DNA from: Stenocarpella maydis
Lineage: Eukaryota; Ascomycota; Sordariomycetes; Diaporthales; Diaporthaceae
Assembly: GCA_002270565.1 (NCBI GenBank)
Contig: NQMI01000041.1
Span: forward strand, 124,001-188,000
Direction: 5' to 3'
DNA: 64,000 nucleotides
The notes under the pieces are model-generated. The model had not been told where the DNA came from, did not search any database, and was given only the letters and a program-made list of their open reading frames with translations. Positions 36,326-47,059 of this stretch are shown here, piece after piece (position 1 is the stretch's first letter; every line of letters starts with the position of its first letter). A program made the position numbers and the translations under genes.

Positions 36326-39300
36326 ACTTACCTTGGCTCTCTTTCTCACTACCCGCGGGATCCCCTCCACTCCCCCACGCCATTCCTACTCCCTCGCCGC
36401 ACTTGTTCGAGTTGACGATAGTGTCATGTCGTTTTACCCCTCGGCTCCACACTGGGCATCTCTGCTTGTGCTTGGGAAACACCCGGTATTCGACGTGGGA
36501 CACTAGGGAGGAAGCACCGGGTTGCTCACCATCCATCGCACTCGTGATGTTGCCCGCACGGCCGCGAGCCTCATTTCCACAAGCCGATCGAATCAGGCAC
36601 ATCCCCTCTCACCCTTGTAGGACGACACTCATCAGAACCGAGGGCGAGCCGTTCCCACCTCGTCGGCGCAAGCTACCTGACGAGCCCACAACCATGCTGT
36701 GGACAGCTTATCAGCTAGCAGAGGCTAATCTTTACCTCGTGCGCACTCGCACGGACATGTCGCTGCTGGATTGACAAGTTGACAGCTTGACGACTCGAAC
36801 TGCCGCGCATTCGCTGGCGATGGAGAAAAGGACCCACCTTCATACCTCGCCAGTTCAGTAGGTTGCCGCTGCCGCTGCTCCTGCTGCCCCTGTACCATCG
36901 GAACTTGTGGTCTCGGCGGACAAGAAGGGACAGATTACGGTACTTGTAAATTGCCAGATTGTCGAAGTCGGCGCCCCGTCAGGCCCGTCCGATCCTCGCC
37001 TTGGAGGCCGGGGGTTCGGGGGAAGGGGGTAGTGGGTGAGTGGGTGGAAGGGGGAAGACTGGCGGGCGCGGCGCTTCTGGCGGTGTAGATTTCATGATGC
37101 ATCTGTCAGGGGTTCCCGAGGGAAAATTGGCCGAGGTCCCTCTCCGCTGCAGCCGGGGGGCTTTCCTGCTCTGGAAAGCCGTGGATTGGCATGGAAGGGG
37201 AAAAGAGGACATTTTGGCTCCTTGCTGCTTTGTGACAGGTCGGTTCCACCGCCATGCCAGCTCAAGATGGGGACAATGGGACAAACAGGAATAGGAAGGG
37301 AGGATGGCATGCGACTGTCGGCGAACTGGTCTCTGTCCCTCGCTCGCTCGCCCGCGGGGTTTTGGCTCGCGATCTACCTCGCGTCGCACCACCCCGGTTG
37401 TTGGACAGGCGCCGAGCCGATCGGATGGAGTCCCGGGGAACTGTTGAATTGATGATGATTTGGCATGGTCAATTGGCTATTGCCCGATCCAATTGCTCTG
37501 GGGACCGCCACGTTGGGGGAGCAGCGGGATGGTGTCACAACTTGGCCCTGTTGGCACGTGACCGACGAGAGCTGTCGGCTGTGTCATCTGTTGTGAGGAG
37601 TGCCAGTTTGCCGTCTGACGAGTGTCCCTACCAATGGGCTCTCTCCAGCCATTGTTCTGGCGCCAGTGAAAGCGAACGGGTACAGCCAGGCAAGCCTGAA
37701 GACGAGGCCGCAGGTGGACTGCGCCACCAAGAAGAGGACCATGCCGAGCTGACGGAGGGTGCTAGTCGAGAAAGGGTTCCTGCGCCTGTGTCCTAAAGAG
37801 GAAGCCAGAGACCAGCACTAAGGGGGATCTAGGAGAAATACGCAACCGCTAGATTGGCATACCTAGTGTAGGTATGCGTAGCATATCCATCCTGGACTGC
37901 CTTGATGCCTGAATGCCTGAATAGCCAAGGCTTTGCCTGGGAGCCATGATTGGCCCAGGAGCATGGCCTCCAGCAGCCAGAGAAGATCTGCTGCGCACAC
38001 TCAGACGTTTCTTGTTGTGTTGGTAGCCATGATGATGCTGATGACACAGCAAAGTGTCTTTGTCCAGGGCGCGCAGTATAGATAGATATAGACAGAGGTG
38101 CCACGAAGCTGCTCTCCCGAGACCCGGTGGCCGAGGTTTTCTCGATTGTGAGATTTGTCTGAACCTGTCACGCTGTCTCGGGCAGGATGGCCCGCTTCAG
38201 AACAAGACTGGACCACAGCCTGTGTGGGACGTGGGCAGCATGGGCCGTCGAATAGGATCAGGGCTTGGGAGCAAACCAGACCGCAAGAGAAACGGTGGAG
38301 AAACATCAGATGGATGCATAGCACACTACACTAGATACGAAAGTAGTGTAGTACTATGTAAACAAAGGCGCCAGCAGGGGCGATGGGTTCTCACCTCGCA
38401 GCAGCTGTGGGGAAGAACAGGGGAATAAGGGTCAGGTACAGCAGACAGAAAGGCCAGGGATGCATGGTGCAGGATAGGTGATGGGCACGGCAAGCAGCTG
38501 AAGTCAGCCAGTCAGTCTGCTTCTTACTAGGTGTATATCTACCAAAGTACAGATCACGTACACTACTGTGCCTTATAGTGCCCGCAGCAGGAATAATAAT
38601 ACGACATGCAGGGATAATAACACCACACGCGCAGGGAAGACGGAAAAAGAACTAGGACGGAGCTAGGCCGAAGGTTCTGCGCTGTCTGCCCACGCCAGGC
38701 CGGCCGGTTGCCCGGTTGGGCAGACAGACCATGTGCCCGGGGCTGTCATCAGGGTTCATTGGCGATCCCCCCCACGGAACTCCCAGAGTGGGCTGGCTGC
38801 GACCTTCTGGTGGTGATCCTATGGTGATTCAACGGGCGCGAGGGCGGGAGACGATGGATGATGAGGATGGATGATGGGCGATGGGCGCGTGGGGAAACAA
38901 GAAGCGTGCGTGGCAGGCTGAGGTGGAGGACATTGTTCGGATGAGGGACTGGCTCTCTCTTGGCTGGGTGGGTGGATGGGTGGGCAGACTGATATGCTTC
39001 TGCTGTACCGAGTAGAGTAGATACAGGCTGCACCTAAGGTATGCATAGCCTGGTTGCGCTGGCTGTTTGGGTCTTTTCTTGTCGTCACCGTGGTAGTGGC
39101 GTGGCTGCGTGGATGAGAAGGAGGCTGGCAGGGGAGGGGTAGGAGAGGAAGAGGAGGCCAGGGGAGGAAGCGTGCCACGGCATCATGGGCAGTTGCCGTA
39201 TCGTGTCCGTTGCTGGTGCTGGTGGTGGCAGTGGCAGCGGCAGCTGTCTGCCTGTCCGCCTGTCCGCCTGTCTGCCAGGTCTGCCCGTCCTGCTTTGCCA

Positions 39301-39450
39301 TGCCACTCGGGCGGCTTGGTTGGCTGGGTCCGGTCTGGTCCTGCGAACTCTGAACCCTCACCCCCATTGTTTGTCCCCATCGTCAGATTCAAACAGCGCC
39401 ATGACTGGTCGGAATTCGTTGGGTCCTCCCTCTGGTGCGTCCTGTTTTCT

Positions 39451-39479
39451 CTGTCTGTCTGCCTGCCTGCCTGCCTGCC
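39451..39479. repeat. (CTGT)n(CTGC)n tetranucleotide repeat
   Basis: CTGT units followed by CTGC units. The second part is the reverse complement of the GGCA array at 36307. Confidence 0.85.
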
Positions 39480-41329
39480 CCTCTGGCCATCATCCTCCCA
39501 ATCGAGTGCAGCCTTGATCCTCGGCTGACAGCCCATTCATCATCTCGGATGACAGGCCGTTGATGCTCTTTGGCTCTCTTCGGCCAACGATGGACCAGGG
39601 TGTTGGCAGTAGCCTTCAATGCCGCCACAATACCTCCTGCTGCTGTCAGTGTCCTTGCCGCAGATCTGATCGCCAACCCTATCCAGCACAGCGCCAATGC
39701 GTGCCAGACGAAACGAAACGAAACGCAACGCAACGCAGCCTGTGTGCCGGCAGCGGGAGCGCTTGTTTCTTTATACCCAGAAACCATTCCAACCTTAAAC
39801 CGCGTCTGCGCGTCAAATCCGCGCCCGTTTCGCGTCGGCCCTGCCTGATTGGCCTGCTGGGCCTGTCCGCCTGCCGTCGGGTCCTTCGAGAACCACGGCC
39901 CAGCCACACCTTTGCCGCCTCCACGGTGTCGTCCAAGACCTCCCCACCCTGGCCTTGCAGCATGGCCCCACGGTACCGCCCCGTTTGACTGGCCCAGACC
40001 GCATGTCTGATGAGACCGGCATATTACCCGACCACCGGCGCTCACCAGGCCTGCCAAGTGCTGTGCTGCAAGTGGCCGAGCTCGGGCCAGTGAGGAGATG
40101 CGGCGCGGCCAACCTCCATCCTCGCGCACGCGAGAGGGGGGGGGCCGCCTCCTCCCTTTCTCTCGTCCTCAATTGACGGGACAGCCGCCACCCCCATGCA
40201 GCATGCCCTGTCCTGCCTGCAAGGTACCTGGTTTGTCTCTGGTGCTGCCAGAACCGGCCAAACCGCCTCCCAGAGGAACATCAGAAAAACTCTCGATGCG
40301 GGAAAGCGGGTCATCATGCATGGCTTCCACTGCTGCCAGTGGTGCTACTGCATGGCGTTGCTGCAAGCCGAGGTGAGTCATTCAGTCACCGCCATCCACT
40401 CGTTTCCAGCCTCCTCGAGTGAAGAGCGACACCGACGGCATACCCCTCGACGAGGGTCACCCGAGCAGGGGGCCACAGGTACATGCTGCGCGCGATGCAT
40501 GGGATTTTGAGGATCCTGGCGAGGGGGGACTGTGGAAATCGGATCAACAATCAGTCAGCCTACACCAGTCTCCTCCTATGTACACTGCTACACCCCCATA
40601 CACAGTACAGTAGATGAGGGGGGCAAACAATCCAATCCGCCTGGGTTGAGCCATTTTGGATGCCCAAGTGGGTATTATAGTCCATCCACCCTATCACCCG
40701 CCCCGGTGACCCAACTCCTCAAGAGTTGGAATCAACCTTAATCCGTCGTCCACCTTGAATCGCCTCTTGAACCTTTGCGTGCCCTCACCGCCAGCTCGCC
40801 TCGTCCATCACAACGTTCACTAGCACACACACTACTGCTGCTCTCTCACGAACTCTTCATCGAGATCACTAAAGCTCATCCCACGCTCTATACCTGCCTG
40901 CCAACAGACCGGTTCGAAATCACCCAATATCATTATCACCAACATTAAGATCAAGATCAAAGAGTCGACCTACTACAGTAGTGCGAACCGCCACGAACCC
41001 TTCGCGCCCACGGGAAGCGAATAGCTTCGGTGGGACGAACGAATCCCACTTTCCAACCCGCGGATCGAGGCAATTGCTTGTGTCCTGATTCTCGTGCAAT
41101 TCTTTTGTACCTCATGGCTGGCTTAGACGTCTGCTGATGTGCTCATGTTATTTGAAAACATCTTAATCACAATTCAATCCTCGCGCTCAGAAGCTGGCTC
41201 GCGCGAACCAAAGACACGCGACTTGCACACAGAGACACCGACACCCGACGGCATTTGACACCGATAATATAGGACGAAGCGCACACAACAACACAATTAG
41301 CAATTGGGGGAGAGAGAGATGCAAGCACA

Positions 41330-44041
41330 ATGGCTTCTGAAAACCACCCCTTCTACAGCATCTGGACGTCCGATTCAATCCGTGAGCGGTTGTTCGCGAG
41401 CCTGAGCAAGTCGGATATTTGCTCAGTCCGACTGGCCAACTCGGCATGCTGTAACCTTGTCACGCGCCGGCTCTTCCAGCGCATACATCTAAGCTTCACC
41501 CCTAACAGCTTCACCAAACAGTCCCGGATACAGGCCCTGGGCAGGATTGGACATCATGTCGAGCACATTATTTTCTATCTCCCTCACTCAGAAGAGACCA
41601 CTTTCCTTCCGCCACTCATTCACCCACAGACGGGATCCGAGATCTCGTACCTCTACACACCGCACACCTCCATGACCAGCACTCTCACGAGACCCAAGTA
41701 CGGGAATTCAGAACTGGGCGACATTCTGACCCAGCAATACCCACCTCTCTTCCACGCCGCCACGAACGTGCCCAGCTTCATCCATGCGATGAAGAACCTG
41801 CCAAATGTGAGGCACCTGACCATCAAGACACCTGGACAGGACGCCAGGGAACGGTACAGGAGAGACATTGTCGACTACGCCCTCATCAGCTTGAGGATAG
41901 CGATCGAGCGCACGCCGCAGCTGACCAAACTATCAAAGCTCTCGCTGTCCGGCGTACATCCGGCAGCATTCCTGTATCTGAAGTCTGAGGGCGGCCCCGG
42001 CTTCGGTTGCTCCCCACGCGGGGCCAAGCGGTGGCGCCAGATTCGCAAGCTCAATGTCTCGGTCGAGGCATGGGATTTCTATGGCCCCGGCGGCCCGGGC
42101 TTGGATCAGCTCAAGATCATTGACGACTACCTGCGCAACTTCTCCGACTGTGTGGAGAAGCTCTCCTTCACTTGGACCGGTGCAAAGGGTCCTTGCCCCT
42201 TGGCCCTTGCAGAAGACGCACTCTTTGACCCACCAAGGGAGTGCAGGAAACTTTTCAATGAGGTCACGAGTCCCATGAGCCCCCTTCCCGCCACCCCCGG
42301 CGTCAGGCAGCCCATGCGCTTTACTCGCCTGAAGCACATGCAGGTCAGGAACGCGTCCATGACTGAGGCTCAATTGAGGAGACTTGTTGAAGGCCACAAG
42401 GCGACGGTCAAGGAGTTTGACTTTGAGAACGTTGTACTTCTGAATGGCGGCAACTGGGATGAGGCGCTCGCGCCTTTGATGGCACCCTCTGAGAAGAGCG
42501 GCAGGGCCCGAAGCGATACTTGGTCGCGATACTCGGTTGGATTGGATGACAATGACAACATGCCTCCCCCAAGTCCCGTCGAGAGCGTCAGGACGGTTGC
42601 TCCGAGGACACCTGGGACCCCACGTAGTCCAAGGACCCCGAGGACCCCGAGGAGCAGTGTTGCTCAAGATGACAATGTTGCGGTCCGCCACCCTAGCGCT
42701 GCTGTGGAAGCGGTGGGTAGGGATCTGCTCGATGAGATTGACGATGAGATGGAGGGGTACGTGGGTCTCAGCCGCCAGCCTTCCAAGGCTTCGGTCTGTT
42801 ACTTTGACAACAAGGAGGAGATCATTGTCGAGCTGGATGAGGACCTCAGCGAAGAGCTTAGCCTTCAAAGAACACTGACTGCCAGTGACGAGACCTATCG
42901 CCCGGCCACAGCCAGTGACGAGCCTCATCGCCCGGCCACAGCCGCGAGTGCAAGCCAGGCCAGCCTGGATACAATTGGTACGGAGGAGGCCTTCAGCGGG
43001 AAGCTGAGGAAAAAGCGCGTGCGCAGGAGAATCCGCAAGCCCTGGCACCCCAAGCGCGAGGACGACGAGCAGTCGGACGATGAGGATAACCAGAACTACT
43101 ATCCTCCTCGCTCAAACGAAGACCTCAAGGAGAAGCACTCACTCGCCAGCTTCCTCCACCACAAGCGCTCCGGCTCGTCATCACACACGAGCAAGAACAG
43201 GAATGTCCTTCGCCGCGCGCGCCAGTCGTCAGACCCGGGACCATACTCGTCCTGCCAGATGATGGACCCGAACACGTACGAGATTCAGCTGCCAGAGGTG
43301 CTTGGCTCCGACGATGACACTCTCACTTTGAAGTCGAGCAATGCCAGCGCCAGTCAGACAACATTCAAGTCGAGCAACGCCAGCATGAGCCAGACCACGT
43401 TGAAGTCAAGCAATGCCAGCCAGAGCCAGATCCGACTGGTCAGAGCACCATCGCATCCCTTGCCGCCGGTTCCTCTCAACATCTCGGCGCCGATGCCAGC
43501 GGAAGAGCTCCCAGTCCTGCTGCAGCCAGCAGTGTACAACCCGCAGGCGTCGACCACGTCGATCCCGATGCCACCGGGCTCGCGGGGCAGCGGCGGAAGT
43601 GACAACTCCATCAGCGCACCGTTGATGCACGCCAACGGGCAAGGCCACAATGTCAACGACGGGCTGTCGGCAGTGCAGCGGAACTTGGAGCAGGAGGAGA
43701 TGCAGCTGAGATTCGCCGAGGACGCCGAGGCGCGGGCTACCGCGCTGCAGAAGGCGCGAGACGCGGTCCTCCGCAAGCTGGGGAAGCTGAATGCGGCCAA
43801 CGCGATGAACAAGATCGACGAAGGGCCGCGCCTGGAACAGCACCCGGCGCTGGTGCGGACGAACAGCGGTGGGACCATGCAGGAGCGCCCCCCAGAGGGC
43901 CCGCCTGACAACGGGAGCAAGACGCACCTGCGCATCCGGGAGCTCCTCGGCGCCGGCACAAGGCAGAACAGCGCCGAAACGTACAAGACCATCGAGTCCA
44001 GCAGCTCGCTGCTCGTACCACTCGTTTTCAGTGGCAACTAA
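41330..44041 (+). CDS. F-box-like domain protein with long disordered tail
   Basis: Intronless, 903 aa. The N-terminus reads as a degenerate F-box: SDSIRERLFASLSKSDICSV followed by RLANSACCNLVTRRLFQRI (residues about 14-52). Leucine-rich, LRR-like ladders follow (NLPNVRHLTIKTPGQDARER, LTKLSKLSLSGVHPAAFLYL, RFTRLKHMQVRNASMTEAQL). F-box proteins usually recruit substrates to SCF ubiquitin ligases; the substrate is unknown. From about residue 385 the chain is low-complexity, with TPRSPRTPRTPR repeats, a duplicated PATASDEPHRPATA block, a basic RKKRVRRRIRKPW cluster (possible nuclear signal) and a triplicated LKSSNAS block at about 43327-43430. A C-terminal helix around EQEEMQLRFAEDAEARATAL may be a coiled coil. 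The ATG at 41330 is the first in frame. Confidence 0.75.
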   Translation: MASENHPFYSIWTSDSIRERLFASLSKSDICSVRLANSACCNLVTRRLFQRIHLSFTPNSFTKQSRIQALGRIGHHVEHIIFYLPHSEETTFLPPLIHPQTGSEISYLYTPHTSMTSTLTRPKYGNSELGDILTQQYPPLFHAATNVPSFIHAMKNLPNVRHLTIKTPGQDARERYRRDIVDYALISLRIAIERTPQLTKLSKLSLSGVHPAAFLYLKSEGGPGFGCSPRGAKRWRQIRKLNVSVEAWDFYGPGGPGLDQLKIIDDYLRNFSDCVEKLSFTWTGAKGPCPLALAEDALFDPPRECRKLFNEVTSPMSPLPATPGVRQPMRFTRLKHMQVRNASMTEAQLRRLVEGHKATVKEFDFENVVLLNGGNWDEALAPLMAPSEKSGRARSDTWSRYSVGLDDNDNMPPPSPVESVRTVAPRTPGTPRSPRTPRTPRSSVAQDDNVAVRHPSAAVEAVGRDLLDEIDDEMEGYVGLSRQPSKASVCYFDNKEEIIVELDEDLSEELSLQRTLTASDETYRPATASDEPHRPATAASASQASLDTIGTEEAFSGKLRKKRVRRRIRKPWHPKREDDEQSDDEDNQNYYPPRSNEDLKEKHSLASFLHHKRSGSSSHTSKNRNVLRRARQSSDPGPYSSCQMMDPNTYEIQLPEVLGSDDDTLTLKSSNASASQTTFKSSNASMSQTTLKSSNASQSQIRLVRAPSHPLPPVPLNISAPMPAEELPVLLQPAVYNPQASTTSIPMPPGSRGSGGSDNSISAPLMHANGQGHNVNDGLSAVQRNLEQEEMQLRFAEDAEARATALQKARDAVLRKLGKLNAANAMNKIDEGPRLEQHPALVRTNSGGTMQERPPEGPPDNGSKTHLRIRELLGAGTRQNSAETYKTIESSSSLLVPLVFSGN

Positions 44042-47000
44042 GATGGGGGCCATAAATGGATTACTACGGAGAGGGGACAAGAACAGAACCCGAGGAAAGC
44101 CATGACCAACAAACAGACAGACATAGGTGATGCGGGCGGGATTCAAGGCACGCTCACTGTCTCTGAGGGTGGGATGGGTTTTTTTTTTATATTGGATGGG
44201 AACGTGAACAGCATGGGGTATCGGACGGGATGGGATTGCCGTTTGAAACCGGGGCTTGAAGTGCTCAGAGAGGCCTTAGGTGCGGCTTAATGATTATTAC
44301 GAAACACGATTATCTCTTTTGAATACATATTTCTGTGTATATATAAATACAAACAAACGCGCGCGCGCTCTCAACGTCCCTTTTGCACAACGGTTCCCAG
44401 TGAAGATGTGCCTCCAGCTAGACGGTAGTCATTTTATAAGCGGCGATGGCACCTCTACGACCTCGAAATAACCGCTACACTATATATTGCTATGCCATGC
44501 CCTGAGCGCAAGGCACAGAATAGCAGAAACCCCTTCCGAGTTGTGCATAGTAGTGTAGTCATATCAGCTGTGCTAGTACAGGTCTGTCTGTTCTACAGGG
44601 GAACGGCTCAGGGCCAGTCTCGCCGCCCTAATGCTTGCCCCGGTGGCCCGGGAGATGTTCTCGCATATCAGCAGAGCGTACCTGCGCACATGACACCTTC
44701 GGATGAGCCCGGTCCTGGTCGGCCGGCAAGGCGCCTGCTGGAGGGGGAGGCCTACTGTGAATATACCAGGTTTCACCTTGTGGCATGTTGATGTTGCGGG
44801 AGACGGTCAGACGTTCCGCATTCGATACGGGCGTGTATGGGCATCTGGAATCATACAGTATGCTCCTCCCCGCGGCCCTCCTTCCGAGGGTGAGTCGGTC
44901 GGTGTTGTTCTAGCGGCCGCTGTGCGCATTGTAGGCCCCATTTCGCTTGGGTGAAGGAGCCTTTCCTCATCTGAACTTCGGGCCACACGAAACCCGCTAC
45001 CCCTGCAGGCTGGCGGCCTCGGTCGCGTGGTGCACTGAATGCTAGACAACCTAGGCACAGCAGATAGGCACGTGTCATCCTATGCCTTGGTAATCTACTT
45101 ACTGTGCGTATGCCTGAGAGGTACAGGGCTTGCGGTGAGGGTGAGACTTGAGAGTCCGTCGTCTCGTTCGCCACTATGCTGGGTGATGGTTGAAACCCGG
45201 GCGGGAATCCTGTGAGACGCGACCCAAGGGGACAAGTAGAGAACACGCCGGAAAAGAAAGAAAGAAAAGGGCGAGGGCAACAGCAACAGCAGCAACAGCA
45301 ACAATAAGAAACGGGCGGGGGCTTCTTGACGGCGTCTGATGACTTCTGCTGCGGGCGCGGGCGCGGGCGCGGGCGAGGGCCAACGAGTGGGAGGTCAGAG
45401 GAGAGAGCAGAAAGAGTGGGAGGACGCTTGGATGTCTTGGTGATATCCCCAATGGTGGTTAGCGTGCTATCAGGCTGGGGTGGGACGGGGACGGGGGACG
45501 CGGTCTAGACCGTGGTGAAGGCCTGCGGCGAGGGAGAAATGGAACATTGGGCCGATCGTCGTTAGCAATGCCCGATCTGTCTCTTTGAAATCCCTCAAGT
45601 GGCTTCTGCAGGATCGATCTGGGGAAAGAAGAGGGAGGCAGAAAAGGGAACAGTAGGGAGAAGAGAAAATCAGACCGAAGCAAGGCCGAGGACTGCGGTA
45701 CCATGATCGACAATACCTATATATGGAGTAAGTATATGGGGTATACCAACACGGGCCGGTGCTTAAGGTTTGATAGTACTCCGTAGATACTGTACTACAC
45801 TGCAGCTGAACCCAGGAGAGAGGAACATCAGCCGTGCCCCGATATTTTGTTTCCAGGCTGGGCCCGATCTCCTACGGTCCGTCGACCGTGCTCGTGATCG
45901 TCCCCGTTGTCGTGCTCGTCCCCAGACCAACCTTGGGAGGCGGCAAGATTGGTCGAGGCCAGGCCCCCCAGGCCCCGGGGCCCCAGCCCTAGGAGAAAGC
46001 TGCAGCTATCAAATCTCAAATCTCAAGTCCCAATCCCGGATCCAATTCGGGTTTGGATTAGCAATCGCATCTCCCCGACACACGCCAACCTCGCACACAA
46101 CCACGAGAAAGGTCCTGCCCTTCTAGAGGCCACTCTCAGCCGTGACACAGCCGGCGTCGCTCCTCGTCCCCCCGACCCAACCACAGGGCGACCTGCTCCC
46201 ATTTCGGTGTTGCAGCTTTGGCCTTGACCGCGCGACCGTCCACACATCCAGATTCCAGAGATCGACGTCTCGTCGTCCAGCCGTGGACCAGTGGGCCCTG
46301 GCAACAGACGACGCCACACAGCCGTACACACGCTTCATCGTCTAGACACACATTCCTTTGCCTCGTGCCCCCACCGTGCAGAACCGCGACCCACACCGTC
46401 ATACTCACTCCGAGGTGGCCTGCCGCAATCTCGAACCCGCCTTGCCCGATACCTTCCCGCCGCCTCGAGACTGCCCGGGACGGGAGCGAGGGAACCACGC
46501 CTAGACCGGCCCTTCCGCCCCGGCTCACCATCCCACGAGCTCTACACCGCGCTGCAGCCTGCCGTGCCTCGCGTGCCCCGAGACCCGCAGTCGACTTCGG
46601 CCCAGGTCCGCGAGCCCCGGCTTCACAAGCGCCCGCCTCCACGACGCCGTCCGGAAAGTGCTTGTGTGTGGTTGCAGTATCTGGCCTCGGGGGTGGATCT
46701 GACTCTATTGTCTCGCTGGGCTTCTCCTTTCCCTCAAGCAGAAAGAGCCACCCACAGCGAGAGGCTGTCGACTTGGTGCTCAGCCACGTCCACCAGACCA
46801 GTGTGAGGAGATGAGCGGGGGATACCCAGGTCCCTGTTGAACTACTCTTTTACGAGTCGCGCCTACCGTTGCGCACCATCTACCAACCGCCGCCTCGCCC
46901 TTCACTCACAATTCTGGTCGGAACAGAGGGGGGTGAAACAAGTCAAGAGCGCCAGCTTTGCTCTCGCGAGAAGCCATTCTCCCTCGGCAGTTTTCAAAAG

Positions 47001-47059
47001 AATGCAGACCGTGCGAGGCTCTTCAGCAGGCTTCCCCGCATAGCCTGGGCATCCTACAG
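44042..47059. other. 3.0-kb region upstream of the hybrid kinase gene
   Basis: No supportable gene. It has a T run near 44170, a CGCGCG run near 44360, (CAGCAA)n around 45280-45300, a GGGCGC run at 45355-45380 and the decamer GTACTCCGTA at 45776-45785. Between about 46140 and 47050 three forward frames are open for 60-200 codons at once; this is expected of GC-rich, pyrimidine-rich leader DNA and not evidence of a gene. Confidence 0.45.

Larger units (their letters stand above)
34223..41329. other. 7.1-kb gene-poor region
   Basis: No frame on either strand resembles a known protein. Several open frames of 150-250 codons exist but overlap each other in GC-rich DNA and lack family motifs. The region holds tetranucleotide (GGCA)n/(TGCC)n arrays at 36307-36325 and 39451-39479, a GAAAC/GCAAC pentanucleotide run at about 39712-39738, and a short inverted repeat (ACTACACT / AGTGTAGT) near 38322-38355. 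A GTGAGT...CCAG pair at about 40374-40410 joins two short frames (about 40196-40613), but the product is unfamiliar. The stretch before 41330 is rich in CACACA and likely the leader of the F-box gene. Confidence 0.4.

Noticed and set aside
38320..38360. Short inverted repeat (ACTACACT / AGTGTAGT)
   Set aside because: Only 8-bp arms in non-coding DNA; too weak to call a hairpin element or transposon end.
40196..40613. Two short frames linked by a GTGAGT...CCAG pair
   Set aside because: The joined product has no recognisable domain and the surrounding frames are equally open.
40905..40930. tRNA B-box-like string (ggttcgaaatc)
   Set aside because: No matching A box, acceptor stem or anticodon arm could be drawn around it.
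46140..47050. Several overlapping plus-strand frames of 60-200 codons
   Set aside because: Multiple frames are open at once in GC-rich leader DNA. None has motifs, and none joins in frame to the SLN1 start.
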